Shown piece by piece: positions 1 through 9,147 of a stretch of 64,000 nt of DNA (positions within the stretch are counted from its first letter, which is position 1; each line of letters starts with the position of its first letter). Under the pieces are notes generated by a model. It was not told the DNA's origin. It saw only the letters and a program-made list of their open reading frames with translations, and did no database searches. Source of the DNA: Herbinix hemicellulosilytica. Lineage in GTDB: Bacteria > Bacillota > Clostridia > Lachnospirales > Lachnospiraceae. Position numbers and translations under genes: made by a program. The stretch lies in assembly GCF_002904165.1 (NCBI RefSeq), contig NZ_CVTD020000016.1, forward strand, positions 62,001 to 126,000, read 5' to 3'.

Positions 1-530
1 AAATATATTTCATCCGGAAGAATTTCCTTTGTATAATCATATTTACCCGCTATATATTTTTCGGTATTTTTAAGGGCATTATAAACGAGCCTGACGGTTT
101 GTTTCAATGTTTCTTCATTTCTGTCATTTTTATTGATAATCTTTTCCCAGTCCCACTGGTCTACAAAGATTGAATGAATATTGTCCGTTTCCTCATCTCT
201 GCGGATGGCGTTCATATCGGTATAAAGGCCTTCTCCCGGTTCAAAACCGTATCTTTTTAAGGCCAGCCGTTTCCATTTTGCCAGGGACTGTACTATTTCC
301 ACCATGGCTTCATTTTGCTCCTTTATATCAAATGCAACCGGTCTTTCCACTCCGTTAAGGTTATCGTTCAAACCGGAATTCGCTCTTACAAACAGGGGCG
401 CCGAAACCCTGGTCAAATTCAACTCTTTTGCCAGCTCTCTTTCAAAATAGTCCTTGATTTCTTTTATGGCTATTTCCGTTTCTTTTATATCTAAATGCGG
501 CTTGTAACCTTCAGGGATAAAAAATTTCAT
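1..530 (-). CDS. asnA: Aspartate-ammonia ligase AsnA (partial, C-terminus beyond window)
   Basis: Makes asparagine from aspartate, ammonia and ATP in the cytoplasm. Reading the minus strand from the ATG at 528-530 gives about 176 residues before the window edge: an opening MKFFIPEGYKPHLDIKETE, then RVSAPLFV, GLNDNLNGVERPV, LAKWKRLALKRYGF, GEGLYTDMNAIRRDE and DNIHSIFVDQWDWEK, all hallmarks of the class II tRNA-synthetase-like AsnA family (about 330-345 residues when complete). A GGGAGGT ribosome binding site sits 6-7 bases before the ATG. It lies alone, with its own promoter, downstream of a sugar ABC operon from which a long palindrome separates it. No frameshift is seen in the visible part. 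Confidence 0.95.
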   Translation of the reverse strand, partial: MKFFIPEGYKPHLDIKETEIAIKEIKDYFERELAKELNLTRVSAPLFVRANSGLNDNLNGVERPVAFDIKEQNEAMVEIVQSLAKWKRLALKRYGFEPGEGLYTDMNAIRRDEETDNIHSIFVDQWDWEKIINKNDRNEETLKQTVRLVYNALKNTEKYIAGKYDYTKEILPDEIY

Positions 531-566
531 CAGCTACCTCCCGAACATATAAAATATATGTGGGAT

Positions 567-595
567 ATTATATCATAAGTGTCAGGCACTGTAAA
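567..595 (-). promoter_or_regulatory. Predicted sigma-A promoter of asnA
   Basis: On the minus strand TTTACA (590-595), a 17-bp spacer and a perfect TATAAT (567-572) precede asnA by about 37 bases. The -35 hexamer and most of the spacer lie inside the downstream arm of the 34-bp palindrome at 579-650, so the repeat supplies part of the promoter. Seen in sequence; activity is inferred. Confidence 0.7.
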
Positions 596-650
596 CAAAA
601 TGTGAACAATCTATTCAGATTGTTCACATTTTGTTTACAGTGCCTGACAC
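579..650. repeat. Perfect 34-bp inverted repeat with a 4-nt loop
   Basis: Positions 579-612 and 617-650 are exact reverse complements, separated by ATTC. The outer ends read GTGTCAGGCACTG, a core that I recall as recurrent in Firmicutes dispersed palindromes (recall, not checked). It lies between the sugar permease gene and asnA. The bases after it on the minus strand are not a T-run, so it is not a standard intrinsic terminator, though the hairpin could still block read-through or stabilise the upstream transcript. Confidence 0.9.
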
Positions 651-653
651 CAA

Positions 654-1805
654 TTATTTCTTTCTTGATTTGGATATTACGTCAAAGGCTACCGCAGCCA
701 AAAGAACTAAACCTTTAACGACTTTCTGAATATTTGTATCTACACCCATAATGGACATACCGTTATTAAGCACGCCCATAAATATCGCACCGATTACTAC
801 ACCGGATACTTTACCTATACCGCCGTATGCGGAAGCTCCACCGATAAAGCAAGACCCGATGGCATCCATCTCATAGTTTTGTCCTGCAGTCGGAGCTGCT
901 GAATTGAACCTTGCCACGCATACCAAAGCAGCTACAGCACTTAAGAATGCCATATTTACATATGTAAAGAACAGCACCTTATTGGTATTTATACCCGAAA
1001 GCTTGGCGGCCTTTTCGTTTCCGCCCATGGCATATATATAGCGGCCCGGTACGGTTTTATTTGTAAAGTAAGAATAAATCAGGACAACCGCGAGAAGTAT
1101 GATTAAAATTGTAGGTACCCCTTCATGTTTTGCCAGAGTATATGCCAATACCATTATAACTACGGAAAATACGATAGATTTAGCCGCAAGCATTGATACT
1201 TTTTCCGGTTCATATCCTTTTTTGATTGCATTTATTCTTTTAATTACCTGCAAAGCTATGTAAATAATACAGGATATAGCTCCGATCAGCAAAGCAGTAA
1301 TATTTATCGAACCTGAGAATATATCTGGTATATTGCTGTTAAACAGTTTCAGGTAATTTTCAGGAAACGGATTAATGGTAAGTCCGTTAAGTACGATTAA
1401 GGCAACACCGCGCCAGATTAACATACCTGCCAAAGTAACTATGAATGCAGGTATTCTTATATATGCTATCCAAAAGCCCTGCCATACTCCGATCAAAATA
1501 CCGATAAGCAGGCATACAATAATGCTAACCCATATATTTACATTCATATTTACAATCAATGTACCTGCTATAGCCCCTATCAGTGCAACTATAGAACCTA
1601 CCGAAAGGTCGATATTTCCTCCGGTCAGGATACACATAAGCATACCGACCGCCAGTATTACCACATAGCTGTTTTGCCCTATTAATATGGCAACGTTTCT
1701 GGGATAAAGCAGTTTTCCTCCCGTACCTATGGAAAATATGACAGTAACTATGATAAGTGCTACAAGCATTGTATTCTTTTTTAATACTTCCTTTACTTTA
1801 TCCAT
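654..1805 (-). CDS. gguB: Monosaccharide ABC transporter permease (GguB/MmsB type)
   Basis: Membrane channel subunit of a sugar importer of the ribose/galactose/xylose class (BPD_transp_2 family). The 383-residue product is strongly hydrophobic with about ten membrane segments; the region near residues 300-350 (SGINTNKVLFF, GSCFIGGASAYGGIGKVSGV) is the conserved permease block of the GguB/XylH group, and the length fits the longer GguB/MmsB subfamily rather than ~330-residue RbsC. It starts two bases after the ATPase gene ends, with its ribosome binding site (AAGGAG) inside the end of that gene, so translation is probably coupled. Substrate is not provable from sequence; xylose or arabinose is likely from the surroundings. 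Confidence 0.88.
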   Translation of the reverse strand: MDKVKEVLKKNTMLVALIIVTVIFSIGTGGKLLYPRNVAILIGQNSYVVILAVGMLMCILTGGNIDLSVGSIVALIGAIAGTLIVNMNVNIWVSIIVCLLIGILIGVWQGFWIAYIRIPAFIVTLAGMLIWRGVALIVLNGLTINPFPENYLKLFNSNIPDIFSGSINITALLIGAISCIIYIALQVIKRINAIKKGYEPEKVSMLAAKSIVFSVVIMVLAYTLAKHEGVPTILIILLAVVLIYSYFTNKTVPGRYIYAMGGNEKAAKLSGINTNKVLFFTYVNMAFLSAVAALVCVARFNSAAPTAGQNYEMDAIGSCFIGGASAYGGIGKVSGVVIGAIFMGVLNNGMSIMGVDTNIQKVVKGLVLLAAVAFDVISKSRKK

Positions 1806-1807
1806 TG

Positions 1808-3346
1808 CTACGCTCCTTTGCTAGATTTTAATATCTGTCCCATAATATATTCCTGAGTTGCTTCTTCCCTAAGCACCTCTCCTACTATCTTGCCTTCATT
1901 CATTATATAAATGCGGTCGCACATACCGATAAGTTCGGGAAGTTCCGAAGAGATCATCAGAATAGATTTACCTTCTTCTACCAACTGATTAATAATGCAG
2001 TAAATTTCGTATTTGGCACCGACATCAATTCCTCTGGTCGGTTCATCCAGAATCATGATATCCGAATCTGTAAACATCCATTTGCTTACAAGAACTTTTT
2101 GCTGATTACCGCCGCTTAAATTTCCGACCATATGCTCTATGGATGTACATTTGGTTTTTAGCTTTATAACAAATTCTTTGGCGGCCTTTGCTTCCAGGTT
2201 GTGATCTATGATATTATAGCGGCTAACTTTTTTCATCTTAGCCAAAGTAGTATTTACACGGATCGGATTTGACAGAATAAGGCCGTCTCCTTTTCTGTCC
2301 TCGGTTATATAGGCAATTTTATGATCTATTGCCTGTCTGGTATTATTTAATTTAACTTCTTTACCGTCAATGAGTATAGTTCCGGAAATTTGGCTTCCGT
2401 AACTTTTGCCGAAAATACTTCTTGCCAGTTCCGTCCTGCCGGCACCCATCAGCCCGGCTATACCAACTACTTCACCCTTTCGCAAATAGAAAGAAACGTT
2501 ATCTACCACTTTACGGCCTTCGTAAATGGGATGATATACGGTCCAGTTTCTAACTTCCAGCTTTATATCACCAATCGTACCTGTTTTCCGTTTGGGGAAT
2601 CTGTCTGTCAATTCCCGTCCTACCATACCTTTAATTATCCGTTCTTCAGTTATGTCATCCTTCTTTTTGTCCAATGTTTCTATTGTTGCCCCGTCTCTGA
2701 TAATCGTAATCCTGTCGGCAACATATTCTATTTCATTTAACTTATGGGAAATTATTATTGAAGTAATTCCGTCCTTTTTAAGCTGTAAAAGCAAATCAAG
2801 AAGTTTACGCGAATCTGCTTCGTTTAATGATGCCGTAGGCTCATCCAGTATCAGAAGTTTAACATTCTTTGACAATGCCTTGGCAATTTCTACAAGCTGC
2901 TGTTTGCCGACACCTATGTCTTTAATAAGTGTTCTGGGTGATTCGTGCAGACCTACAATATCCAGCAATTTCTTAGCCCTGGCATAGGTCTCATCCCAAT
3001 TTATCTTAACAACCGAGCCGCATTCATTTCCCAGAAATATATTCTCTCCGATAGTCATATAAGGTACCAAGGCCAGTTCCTGATGTATTATGACAATTCC
3101 TTTTGCTTCACTGTCTTTTATGTCTTTGAATTTACATTCTTCTCCCTGATACAGAATCTGGCCTTCATAACTTCCATACGGATAAATTCCGCTAAGCACA
3201 TTCATCAAGGTGGATTTGCCGGCACCGTTCTCTCCCACAAGAGCATGGATTTCCCCTTCCTCCACCTTAAGATTGACGTTGTCCAGTGCTTTTACTCCCG
3301 GGAAGCGCTTGGTTATGTTTTTCATTTCCAGAATAAAATTAGCCAA
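1808..3346 (-). CDS. gguA: Monosaccharide ABC transporter ATP-binding protein (GguA/MmsA type)
   Basis: Energy-coupling ATPase with two fused ABC domains, as usual for sugar importers of this class. The first domain carries GENGAGKST (Walker A) and [13 protein letters not shown] (Walker B); the second has a degenerate Walker A (GLMGAGRTE), the signature LSGGNQQKV and [11 protein letters not shown], the expected asymmetry for the RbsA/XylG family. An upstream ATG is possible at 3364, but GGAGGA lies six bases before the TTG at 3346 and the reading then starts [17 protein letters not shown], so I prefer the TTG. It sits between the binding protein gene (106 bases upstream) and the permease gene. 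Confidence 0.9.
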   Translation of the reverse strand: MANFILEMKNITKRFPGVKALDNVNLKVEEGEIHALVGENGAGKSTLMNVLSGIYPYGSYEGQILYQGEECKFKDIKDSEAKGIVIIHQELALVPYMTIGENIFLGNECGSVVKINWDETYARAKKLLDIVGLHESPRTLIKDIGVGKQQLVEIAKALSKNVKLLILDEPTASLNEADSRKLLDLLLQLKKDGITSIIISHKLNEIEYVADRITIIRDGATIETLDKKKDDITEERIIKGMVGRELTDRFPKRKTGTIGDIKLEVRNWTVYHPIYEGRKVVDNVSFYLRKGEVVGIAGLMGAGRTELARSIFGKSYGSQISGTILIDGKEVKLNNTRQAIDHKIAYITEDRKGDGLILSNPIRVNTTLAKMKKVSRYNIIDHNLEAKAAKEFVIKLKTKCTSIEHMVGNLSGGNQQKVLVSKWMFTDSDIMILDEPTRGIDVGAKYEIYCIINQLVEEGKSILMISSELPELIGMCDRIYIMNEGKIVGEVLREEATQEYIMGQILKSSKGA

Positions 3347-3451
3347 TCTTACTCCTCCTAACATTCATTAGAAAAATAAGTGTACGGGTATTGCGATTGC
3401 ATAAGGAGGCACTAAAGGCAACCGCAATACCCATTAGTTTAAAATAACCGA

Positions 3452-4531
3452 TTACTTAAGCTGGTCCTCTGTATAATAACCTGAATCAATCAACAGTTCT
3501 TTATAATTATTTATGTCAGCAAATACAGGGTCACACAAGTATGTCGGAATAATTCCGGTGCCGTTATCATAAGTCTTTGTATCGTTTACAGGTACCTCTT
3601 CACCTTTCATTATGGCCTCAACCATTTCAACAACTTTGGCTGCCAATGTACGGGTATCTTTAAATACGGACATGGACTGCAGGCCCGCTAAAATATTCTT
3701 TACGGAAGCAATGTCACAGTCCTGACCTGTAATTATAGGGAAGTTATCCTTTGTAAATCCGGCATTAACGAGAGCATTTGTTATACCGATAGCACAAGAG
3801 TCGTTGCTGGAATATACGACATGAAGCGGAGTACCGTCAGAATAATAAGCGGTTATCAGGTTTTCCATACGGCTCTGAGCAGTTTCCGTTGACCAGTTAA
3901 GGGTAGCAACCTCTTCGAATGATGTCTGACCGGATACTACATTAAGTTTTCCGCTGTCAATGTAAGGCTGTAATACATCCATAGCTCCGCCAAAGAAGAA
4001 ACGGGCATTGTTGTCATCAGGAGAACCGGCGAAGAGTTCGATATTGAAAGGTCCGTCCTGATTATCAAGATCAAGAGTTTTTACTATATATTCACCTTGA
4101 ATTTGACCAACCTTGTAGTTATCGAAAGTTGCATAGTATGATACAGCATCGGTTTCCATTATCAGACGGTCATATGCAATAACAGGAATCCCTTTTTTCT
4201 TGGCATCAGCAAGAACAGTTCCCAGTGATCCTCCGTCGATGGATGCTATAACAAGAACGTCTACGCCGTTGGTAATCATATTCTCAATCTGGCTGACCTG
4301 AGTAGCAATTTCGTTGTTTGCATACTGAAGGTCTACCTTATAGCCGGCTTTTTCCAGCTCCTTCTTCATGTTGTCACCGTCTTGGTTCCATCTCTGCAGG
4401 TCTTTTGTGGGCATGCAAACACCTACGGTTTTTCCTTTACCTGTGTTTCCTGTCTCTTTAGCTCCGCAAGCAGTCAGCAATGAGACAACCATCATGATGC
4501 ACAGCAAAATCCCAATAATTTTTTTCTTCAT
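3452..4531 (-). CDS. chvE: Sugar-binding lipoprotein of the monosaccharide ABC transporter (ChvE-like)
   Basis: Captures sugar outside the membrane and delivers it to the GguAB permease. Signal peptide with lipobox LLTAC (lipid-anchored Cys22), then a type I periplasmic-binding fold (Peripla_BP_4): VGVCMPTKDLQRWNQDGDN at the start and PVIAYDRLIM, with the AYDRL motif typical of the xylose/multiple-sugar binding group (XylF, ChvE). Length 359 residues is normal. First gene of the importer operon; ribosome binding site GGGAGG nine bases upstream. The leader of this gene holds a palindrome at 4670-4691 that may be the site of the neighbouring YesN-type regulator. Confidence 0.9.
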   Translation of the reverse strand: MKKKIIGILLCIMMVVSLLTACGAKETGNTGKGKTVGVCMPTKDLQRWNQDGDNMKKELEKAGYKVDLQYANNEIATQVSQIENMITNGVDVLVIASIDGGSLGTVLADAKKKGIPVIAYDRLIMETDAVSYYATFDNYKVGQIQGEYIVKTLDLDNQDGPFNIELFAGSPDDNNARFFFGGAMDVLQPYIDSGKLNVVSGQTSFEEVATLNWSTETAQSRMENLITAYYSDGTPLHVVYSSNDSCAIGITNALVNAGFTKDNFPIITGQDCDIASVKNILAGLQSMSVFKDTRTLAAKVVEMVEAIMKGEEVPVNDTKTYDNGTGIIPTYLCDPVFADINNYKELLIDSGYYTEDQLK

Positions 4532-4669
4532 AATAAATATCCTCCCTTTATAAAAATTTACGTTGCCTACATTTAAAATATATCACTGCAAAAGCAGGAC
4601 TATCTTGCTAAATACCGTAAATTTTTATTGGGAGGACAAATTTAAAAATTGCAAATATGGTAAGACAAC

Positions 4670-4691
4670 AAAAATATGCTAGCATATTTTT
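4670..4691. promoter_or_regulatory. 22-bp perfect palindrome upstream of the sugar-binding protein gene
   Basis: AAAAATATGCTAGCATATTTTT is a perfect loopless palindrome. On the minus strand it lies just before a weak promoter-like pair (TTGTCT, 18 bp, TAAATT) leading to the ChvE-like gene, and just after the upstream binding-protein gene. It could be an operator or activator site for the sugar-responsive regulator, or a weak terminator for the upstream gene (five T after the dyad). I cannot decide between these. Confidence 0.4.
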
Positions 4692-4737
4692 GAAATTTAA
4701 TAATTAAAAATCAAAAAATAATACAGAAAACTCTGTT

Positions 4738-5772
4738 TTACTTGTCAGTTACATTTAAATATACCTCGTCCCTTTTTTGGAAACCGCCTTCAATTATTAC
4801 TTCATCCAAATTGTTTTTGTCTACGGCTATAGGCTCCAGTTTTACATATGGTACATCCCAGGTGCCGTCATTTATTGTTGTATCGACATCAATACTTTCT
4901 CCTTTTGCAAGTTTTATGGCATACTCTGCTGCCGCTTTTGCCAGTTTGTCTACAGGTTTATACACGGTCATGGTCTGAGTCCCTTCAACTATCCGCTGAC
5001 ATGCCGCAAGATCGGCATCCTGCCCAGTTACTATGACGCTGCCTGCAAGACGGTTTTCTGCCAAAGCTCTTACTGCTTCGGTTGCCAGATTATCATTGCC
5101 GCAAAGCACCCCGGCAATATCCGGTGTTATTTTCAAAGCTTCATAGACCGCATTGTACGCTTCTTCCGCAAGCCAATTGACAGCATTGACCGAATATACA
5201 ACATTCAGGTTAGACCCGTCAATGACTTTCCAAAATCCCTGTTCGATCAACATAACATTATGGTCTGTTGTGGGCCCGAAGATTGTTACAATATTGCCGC
5301 CTGGAGGAATATTGTCTTTTAATGTTTTTGCCATAAGACTTCCCACTTTTTCGTTATCAAATGAGATATAAAGGTCCACATTGGAATTAATCAGGAGTCT
5401 GTCATAAGCAACAATTTTTATACCCGCTTCCTTTGCCTTTTTTACCACATCTTTGCAGGCTTCGGAATCTACGGCAATAATAACTATTACGTCCATACCT
5501 TTATCGATAAAATATTCAATCTGTGAAATTTGCTTATTCACATCCCCGTTGGCATTCTGTACATTAACTTCGGCACCCAGTTCTTCGGCAGTATAAACAA
5601 ATACATCCCTGTCCCTTTGCCAGCGTTCGATTACAAAGGAATCAAAAGACAGGCCTATTTGAATCTTTTCTTCTGTTTCGTTTTTATCAATGGCAGGCAA
5701 ATTACTGTTCCTGCATCCTGTGCAGGTAAAAATCGCCACAAGAATTACAGTAATAAAAACTATTTTTTTCAT
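4738..5772 (-). CDS. Second sugar-binding lipoprotein (XylF-like)
   Basis: Extracytoplasmic sugar-binding protein. From the preferred ATG at 5772 (preceded by GGGAG) it has a signal peptide with a TCTGC lipobox (Cys20), then a Peripla_BP_4 fold with RWQRDRDVFVYTAEELG and KIVAYDRLL, close in pattern to XylF and to the ChvE-like neighbour. A longer reading to 5820 would add 16 non-signal residues. It sits 18 bases after the response-regulator gene and has no permease or ATPase of its own, so it either shares the adjacent GguAB channel or acts in sensing. XylF/RbsB family membership is clear; its ligand is inferred only from context. Confidence 0.85.
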   Translation of the reverse strand: MKKIVFITVILVAIFTCTGCRNSNLPAIDKNETEEKIQIGLSFDSFVIERWQRDRDVFVYTAEELGAEVNVQNANGDVNKQISQIEYFIDKGMDVIVIIAVDSEACKDVVKKAKEAGIKIVAYDRLLINSNVDLYISFDNEKVGSLMAKTLKDNIPPGGNIVTIFGPTTDHNVMLIEQGFWKVIDGSNLNVVYSVNAVNWLAEEAYNAVYEALKITPDIAGVLCGNDNLATEAVRALAENRLAGSVIVTGQDADLAACQRIVEGTQTMTVYKPVDKLAKAAAEYAIKLAKGESIDVDTTINDGTWDVPYVKLEPIAVDKNNLDEVIIEGGFQKRDEVYLNVTDK

Positions 5773-5838
5773 AACACTCCCATCCTCAGTGCTTGCCTTT
5801 TTAATGAGGTTGATGAGCAAGTCTAGCAGGCACGAAAT

Positions 5839-7446
5839 TTAATTTTTATTTGCTTTATCGGTTTCCCTGAATTCAGTAGGGGTTAGCCCTACCTGCTTTT
5901 TAAATATCCTGCTGAAGTAATTTGGGTCACTGTAGCCTATGTCTAAGCATATGTTCTTTATATTCATATCGGTGTATAAAAGAAGTCTTTTTGCCTTCTC
6001 AATCCTTATGTTTGTCAAGTAATCTATGAAATTTACCCCCGTCTCTTCCTTAAACAGTTTGCTGAAATAATAGGGGCTTATGTCCACATTCCTTGATACC
6101 TCATCCAGGGATATATCCTTGTTGTAGTTTTCTTCAATATAAGCCTTGGCCTTGCTTATAAGCCCCCTGGTCTGCTCCTGGCGTTTTGTTACAATGTTCC
6201 TGCAGGCCTGAGTAACCTTGTCTATAAACCATTTTCTTAGCTGCTCAAAGTTTTCAATTTGAATCAAAGTAGGAAGATAGTCTTTTCGGTAAAGGAAATA
6301 GTATTTCATTCCGCCGCTTAAAAAAGCTTTTTGCTCCGCAAACAGGACGAACTCAAGAACCTTTAATTTTATATCCATCACATGCTCAGGATAATTCGAA
6401 ACCATCCAGTCAAAAAAGCTGTTGGCTTCTGCCTGGGTCCCTTCGATATCTCCTTTTTCTATTTTTTCAAATAACGCATTCTCAATATGAACCGGATAAT
6501 CTTCTTCGTATTCGCATCCGATAGGAAGGTCCTTAACATGAGCTACCCTTCCTTTACTGTTTCTTATGGCGCTTAAAGCTTCTTTATAGGAATCTTCAAG
6601 TCTGTTGATGGGAGTAACTGATCCTATACCTATTTTAATCTGGATATCTATCTTCTTTGTAAGTTCCCTTACCAGATTTCTGGCCTTTTCGATAATTTTA
6701 ATCCTGTCATCATACTCAAGCTGTGATTTGTCTGACGGAATAAATACAATTATTTTGTTTACCATCAGAGGCCCTACAATACAATTAAATTCTCCCTTAA
6801 GACTTTCCCGTATCGCATGATAAAAGGACTGGGCTTTCACACTTATTCCCACCGGATTTGTAAGATGCCCTTCAATAATTGCATCTCCAAGCTCCATAAT
6901 AAGTATCATGCCATACTCATCTTTAATACCAAGCAAATTGCAAAAATCATCCTTGACCCTTTCAAAATCAGATCCGGAAAGAGCCGAATATATAAAGTCA
7001 CTTTCTATTATGGGAATAACGATTTCCAGCTTTTCCCGTATCATCAGGTCATTGCTTCTTTTCTTTCTCTCTGCTTCGATTATGTCCATGGCTTTCTGCA
7101 GTACGCCGGTTATAACCGCCTGATTGACAGGTTTTGTCAGGTATTCCAAGACCCCAAGGTTTATTGCCTCTTTTGCATAATTGAATTTATCATATGCCGT
7201 CATAATTATAAAAATTACCGATTTATTGGTTTTCCTGATTTCTTTCATAGCCTCTATTCCGTTTATGCCCGGCATATGTATATCCATTATGGCTATGTCC
7301 GGCTTGAATTTCTCTGCAAGTTCAATTACACTTCTGCCGGTATGAGCATATTCAATACTACATTTGTCTCCGAAATTCTTTTCTATGATAAATTTTAAGG
7401 AATCGATAACTATACCCTCGTCGTCGGCCAGCATAATTTTATACAT
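5839..7446 (-). CDS. AraC-family response regulator (YesN type) of the sugar sensor
   Basis: Transcription regulator controlled by phosphorylation. Residues 1-120 are a receiver domain with acidic pocket DDE (8-10), phospho-acceptor Asp55 in IAIMDIHMPG and the lysine of EYLTKPV; a ~280-residue middle region of unknown role follows; the last ~100 residues are an AraC HTH pair (ISPYYFSKLFKEETG, IGYSDPNYFSRIFKKQVG). 535 residues is normal for YesN proteins. It follows the kinase gene by 132 bases. By analogy with XylFII-LytS-YesN of Clostridium it probably activates the sugar importer; no binding site is proven. Confidence 0.9.
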   Translation of the reverse strand: MYKIMLADDEGIVIDSLKFIIEKNFGDKCSIEYAHTGRSVIELAEKFKPDIAIMDIHMPGINGIEAMKEIRKTNKSVIFIIMTAYDKFNYAKEAINLGVLEYLTKPVNQAVITGVLQKAMDIIEAERKKRSNDLMIREKLEIVIPIIESDFIYSALSGSDFERVKDDFCNLLGIKDEYGMILIMELGDAIIEGHLTNPVGISVKAQSFYHAIRESLKGEFNCIVGPLMVNKIIVFIPSDKSQLEYDDRIKIIEKARNLVRELTKKIDIQIKIGIGSVTPINRLEDSYKEALSAIRNSKGRVAHVKDLPIGCEYEEDYPVHIENALFEKIEKGDIEGTQAEANSFFDWMVSNYPEHVMDIKLKVLEFVLFAEQKAFLSGGMKYYFLYRKDYLPTLIQIENFEQLRKWFIDKVTQACRNIVTKRQEQTRGLISKAKAYIEENYNKDISLDEVSRNVDISPYYFSKLFKEETGVNFIDYLTNIRIEKAKRLLLYTDMNIKNICLDIGYSDPNYFSRIFKKQVGLTPTEFRETDKANKN

Positions 7447-7578
7447 GTCTATACACTCCCATCGGAATTATTGTCCTTATTATAAGCGGCTGTATAAGCT
7501 TTGTCTGTCAAGGTTTTTTATATAAGCTACTATCTGTAACGTATAAACTGCTTAAAGTATCTTGCTAATTTGCTATTG

Positions 7579-9105
7579 TCAAGATTCTTTAATTAACTGA
7601 TTCATATATGGTATTTTATTTTTTGGTATAAGAATGGTAACAGTTGTCCCCATATATTTCCCTTCACTCTCGATATTTAATACATTTTCCATATCATAGT
7701 ATAATTTCAGACGGTTGATTACATTACCAAGCCCTATACCGTTGGAATCTTTGGTAAGGTTAATTTCTTTTTCTGCCTTTTCAGATTCTATTTTAAAATT
7801 CATTACCCGGTCTATGATTGCCTTGTCCATACCGATTCCGTTATCACGAATTGTAATCCGGATTAAATCATCATCCTGGTCTACTTTCAACAAAATTTTT
7901 CCCTCATAGTCTATATCCCTTATACCGTAGTTTACAGCATTTTCTACTATAGGCTGCAAGATCATGCTGGGGACCTTTACATCAAGTACACTTTCATCAA
8001 TCTGCTTTGAAAAATTAATTTTACCTGAAAAACGAACATTTAATATATAAATATATGTGTCAACAAGCTTAATCTCATCCCGTAAAGTAGAATCCTGATT
8101 AAAACACTTCATGTTAAATCTGAAAAACTCAGCAACATTTTCAATAAAAAGACAGGTTTTATCGGCTCCCTCCATCATGGCAAGCTGTGCCCCGGCATTT
8201 AATGTATTAAAAAGGAAATGAGGATTAATCTGTGCCTGAAGATATTTTAGCTGAGCATCTTTTAAGTGATTGGTCATCATCAGCTCTCTTTCTTTCATTC
8301 TGCTTTCGAATTCCATGCTTTCTTTTATTCTCTTAATGTACTGATGGATGTTTATAGTCATTGTGTTAAATGCTTTAGTTACAATTCCTATTTCATCTGA
8401 AGACGTAACCGGAACAAGGTCTACTTCAAAATTTCCTGCTGCAATTTCATTTGCTGCCTTGGTAAGTTCCATTAAAGGTCCGGTAATGCTTCTGGTTACG
8501 ATAACTATCAAAATAATATTAAATGCCATAATAAAGAGTAATACGGAAGTGCTTATTACTTCCAGATAATTCAGGGATGTCCTGAGAAGGTCATAGTTAT
8601 TGGAATTATATTTAAACTGCTCATTATTCAATGTACTGATATGGGTACTTATAAAATCATACATTTTCGTAGCTTCTTCGTAATTGGTCTTATATTTTTC
8701 AATATTGTTGCCACGCTTGGCATCCACCGCCATATCTACCAGTTTCAGATAGGTCTCGGACATATTTTTTATGTTTTTCTGCATCAGAATCATATTATTG
8801 TCTGTTATATCCCCTTTAAGATCCTGAAGCATATTTCTGTAATCCTGTTCACTTATATAATAATTCTCAAGCGATTCGGTGCTTTTTGTATTTAGGTATT
8901 CATAAACATATCCATGAAGTTTCGAAAGAGATTCCATAAGTTCGTTAAGGCTTATATTGCTTACATATACTTCATCTATATTGGAAATGGATTTGTTTAT
9001 ATTATAACACATGAACATATTGGCAAAAAATACAACTCCGGTTGTTAAGACAAATATTAATACCAGTCTTAATCTGATAGAACTGTTAATTATTTTTTTC
9101 CCCAT
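7579..9105 (-). CDS. Sensor histidine kinase (LytS/YesM type) of the sugar sensor
   Basis: Membrane kinase that should phosphorylate the downstream YesN-like regulator. Membrane helix near residues 15-35, an extracytoplasmic helical domain of about 150 residues, a second helix near 185-208, a HAMP linker ([21 protein letters not shown]), then the His_kinase motif QINPHFLFNTL with the phospho-accepting His and an HATPase domain with N-box ENAVNYG and glycine boxes DNGIGMD and NGIGLGNV. ATG at 9105 preferred over an in-frame GTG at 9114. It lies 33 bases after a membrane-anchored sugar-binding protein gene, suggesting the two form a receptor complex. Confidence 0.9.
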   Translation of the reverse strand: MGKKIINSSIRLRLVLIFVLTTGVVFFANMFMCYNINKSISNIDEVYVSNISLNELMESLSKLHGYVYEYLNTKSTESLENYYISEQDYRNMLQDLKGDITDNNMILMQKNIKNMSETYLKLVDMAVDAKRGNNIEKYKTNYEEATKMYDFISTHISTLNNEQFKYNSNNYDLLRTSLNYLEVISTSVLLFIMAFNIILIVIVTRSITGPLMELTKAANEIAAGNFEVDLVPVTSSDEIGIVTKAFNTMTINIHQYIKRIKESMEFESRMKERELMMTNHLKDAQLKYLQAQINPHFLFNTLNAGAQLAMMEGADKTCLFIENVAEFFRFNMKCFNQDSTLRDEIKLVDTYIYILNVRFSGKINFSKQIDESVLDVKVPSMILQPIVENAVNYGIRDIDYEGKILLKVDQDDDLIRITIRDNGIGMDKAIIDRVMNFKIESEKAEKEINLTKDSNGIGLGNVINRLKLYYDMENVLNIESEGKYMGTTVTILIPKNKIPYMNQLIKES

Positions 9106-9147
9106 AACAATCACCAGCCAAGTTAAAACGATATGATAAAAATACTA

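Noticed and set aside
4777-5322. 181-codon plus-strand frame
   Set aside because: Lies antisense within the XylF-like lipoprotein gene; no binding site and no protein-like composition.
6817-7398. 193-codon plus-strand frame
   Set aside because: Antisense shadow of the YesN-type regulator receiver domain.
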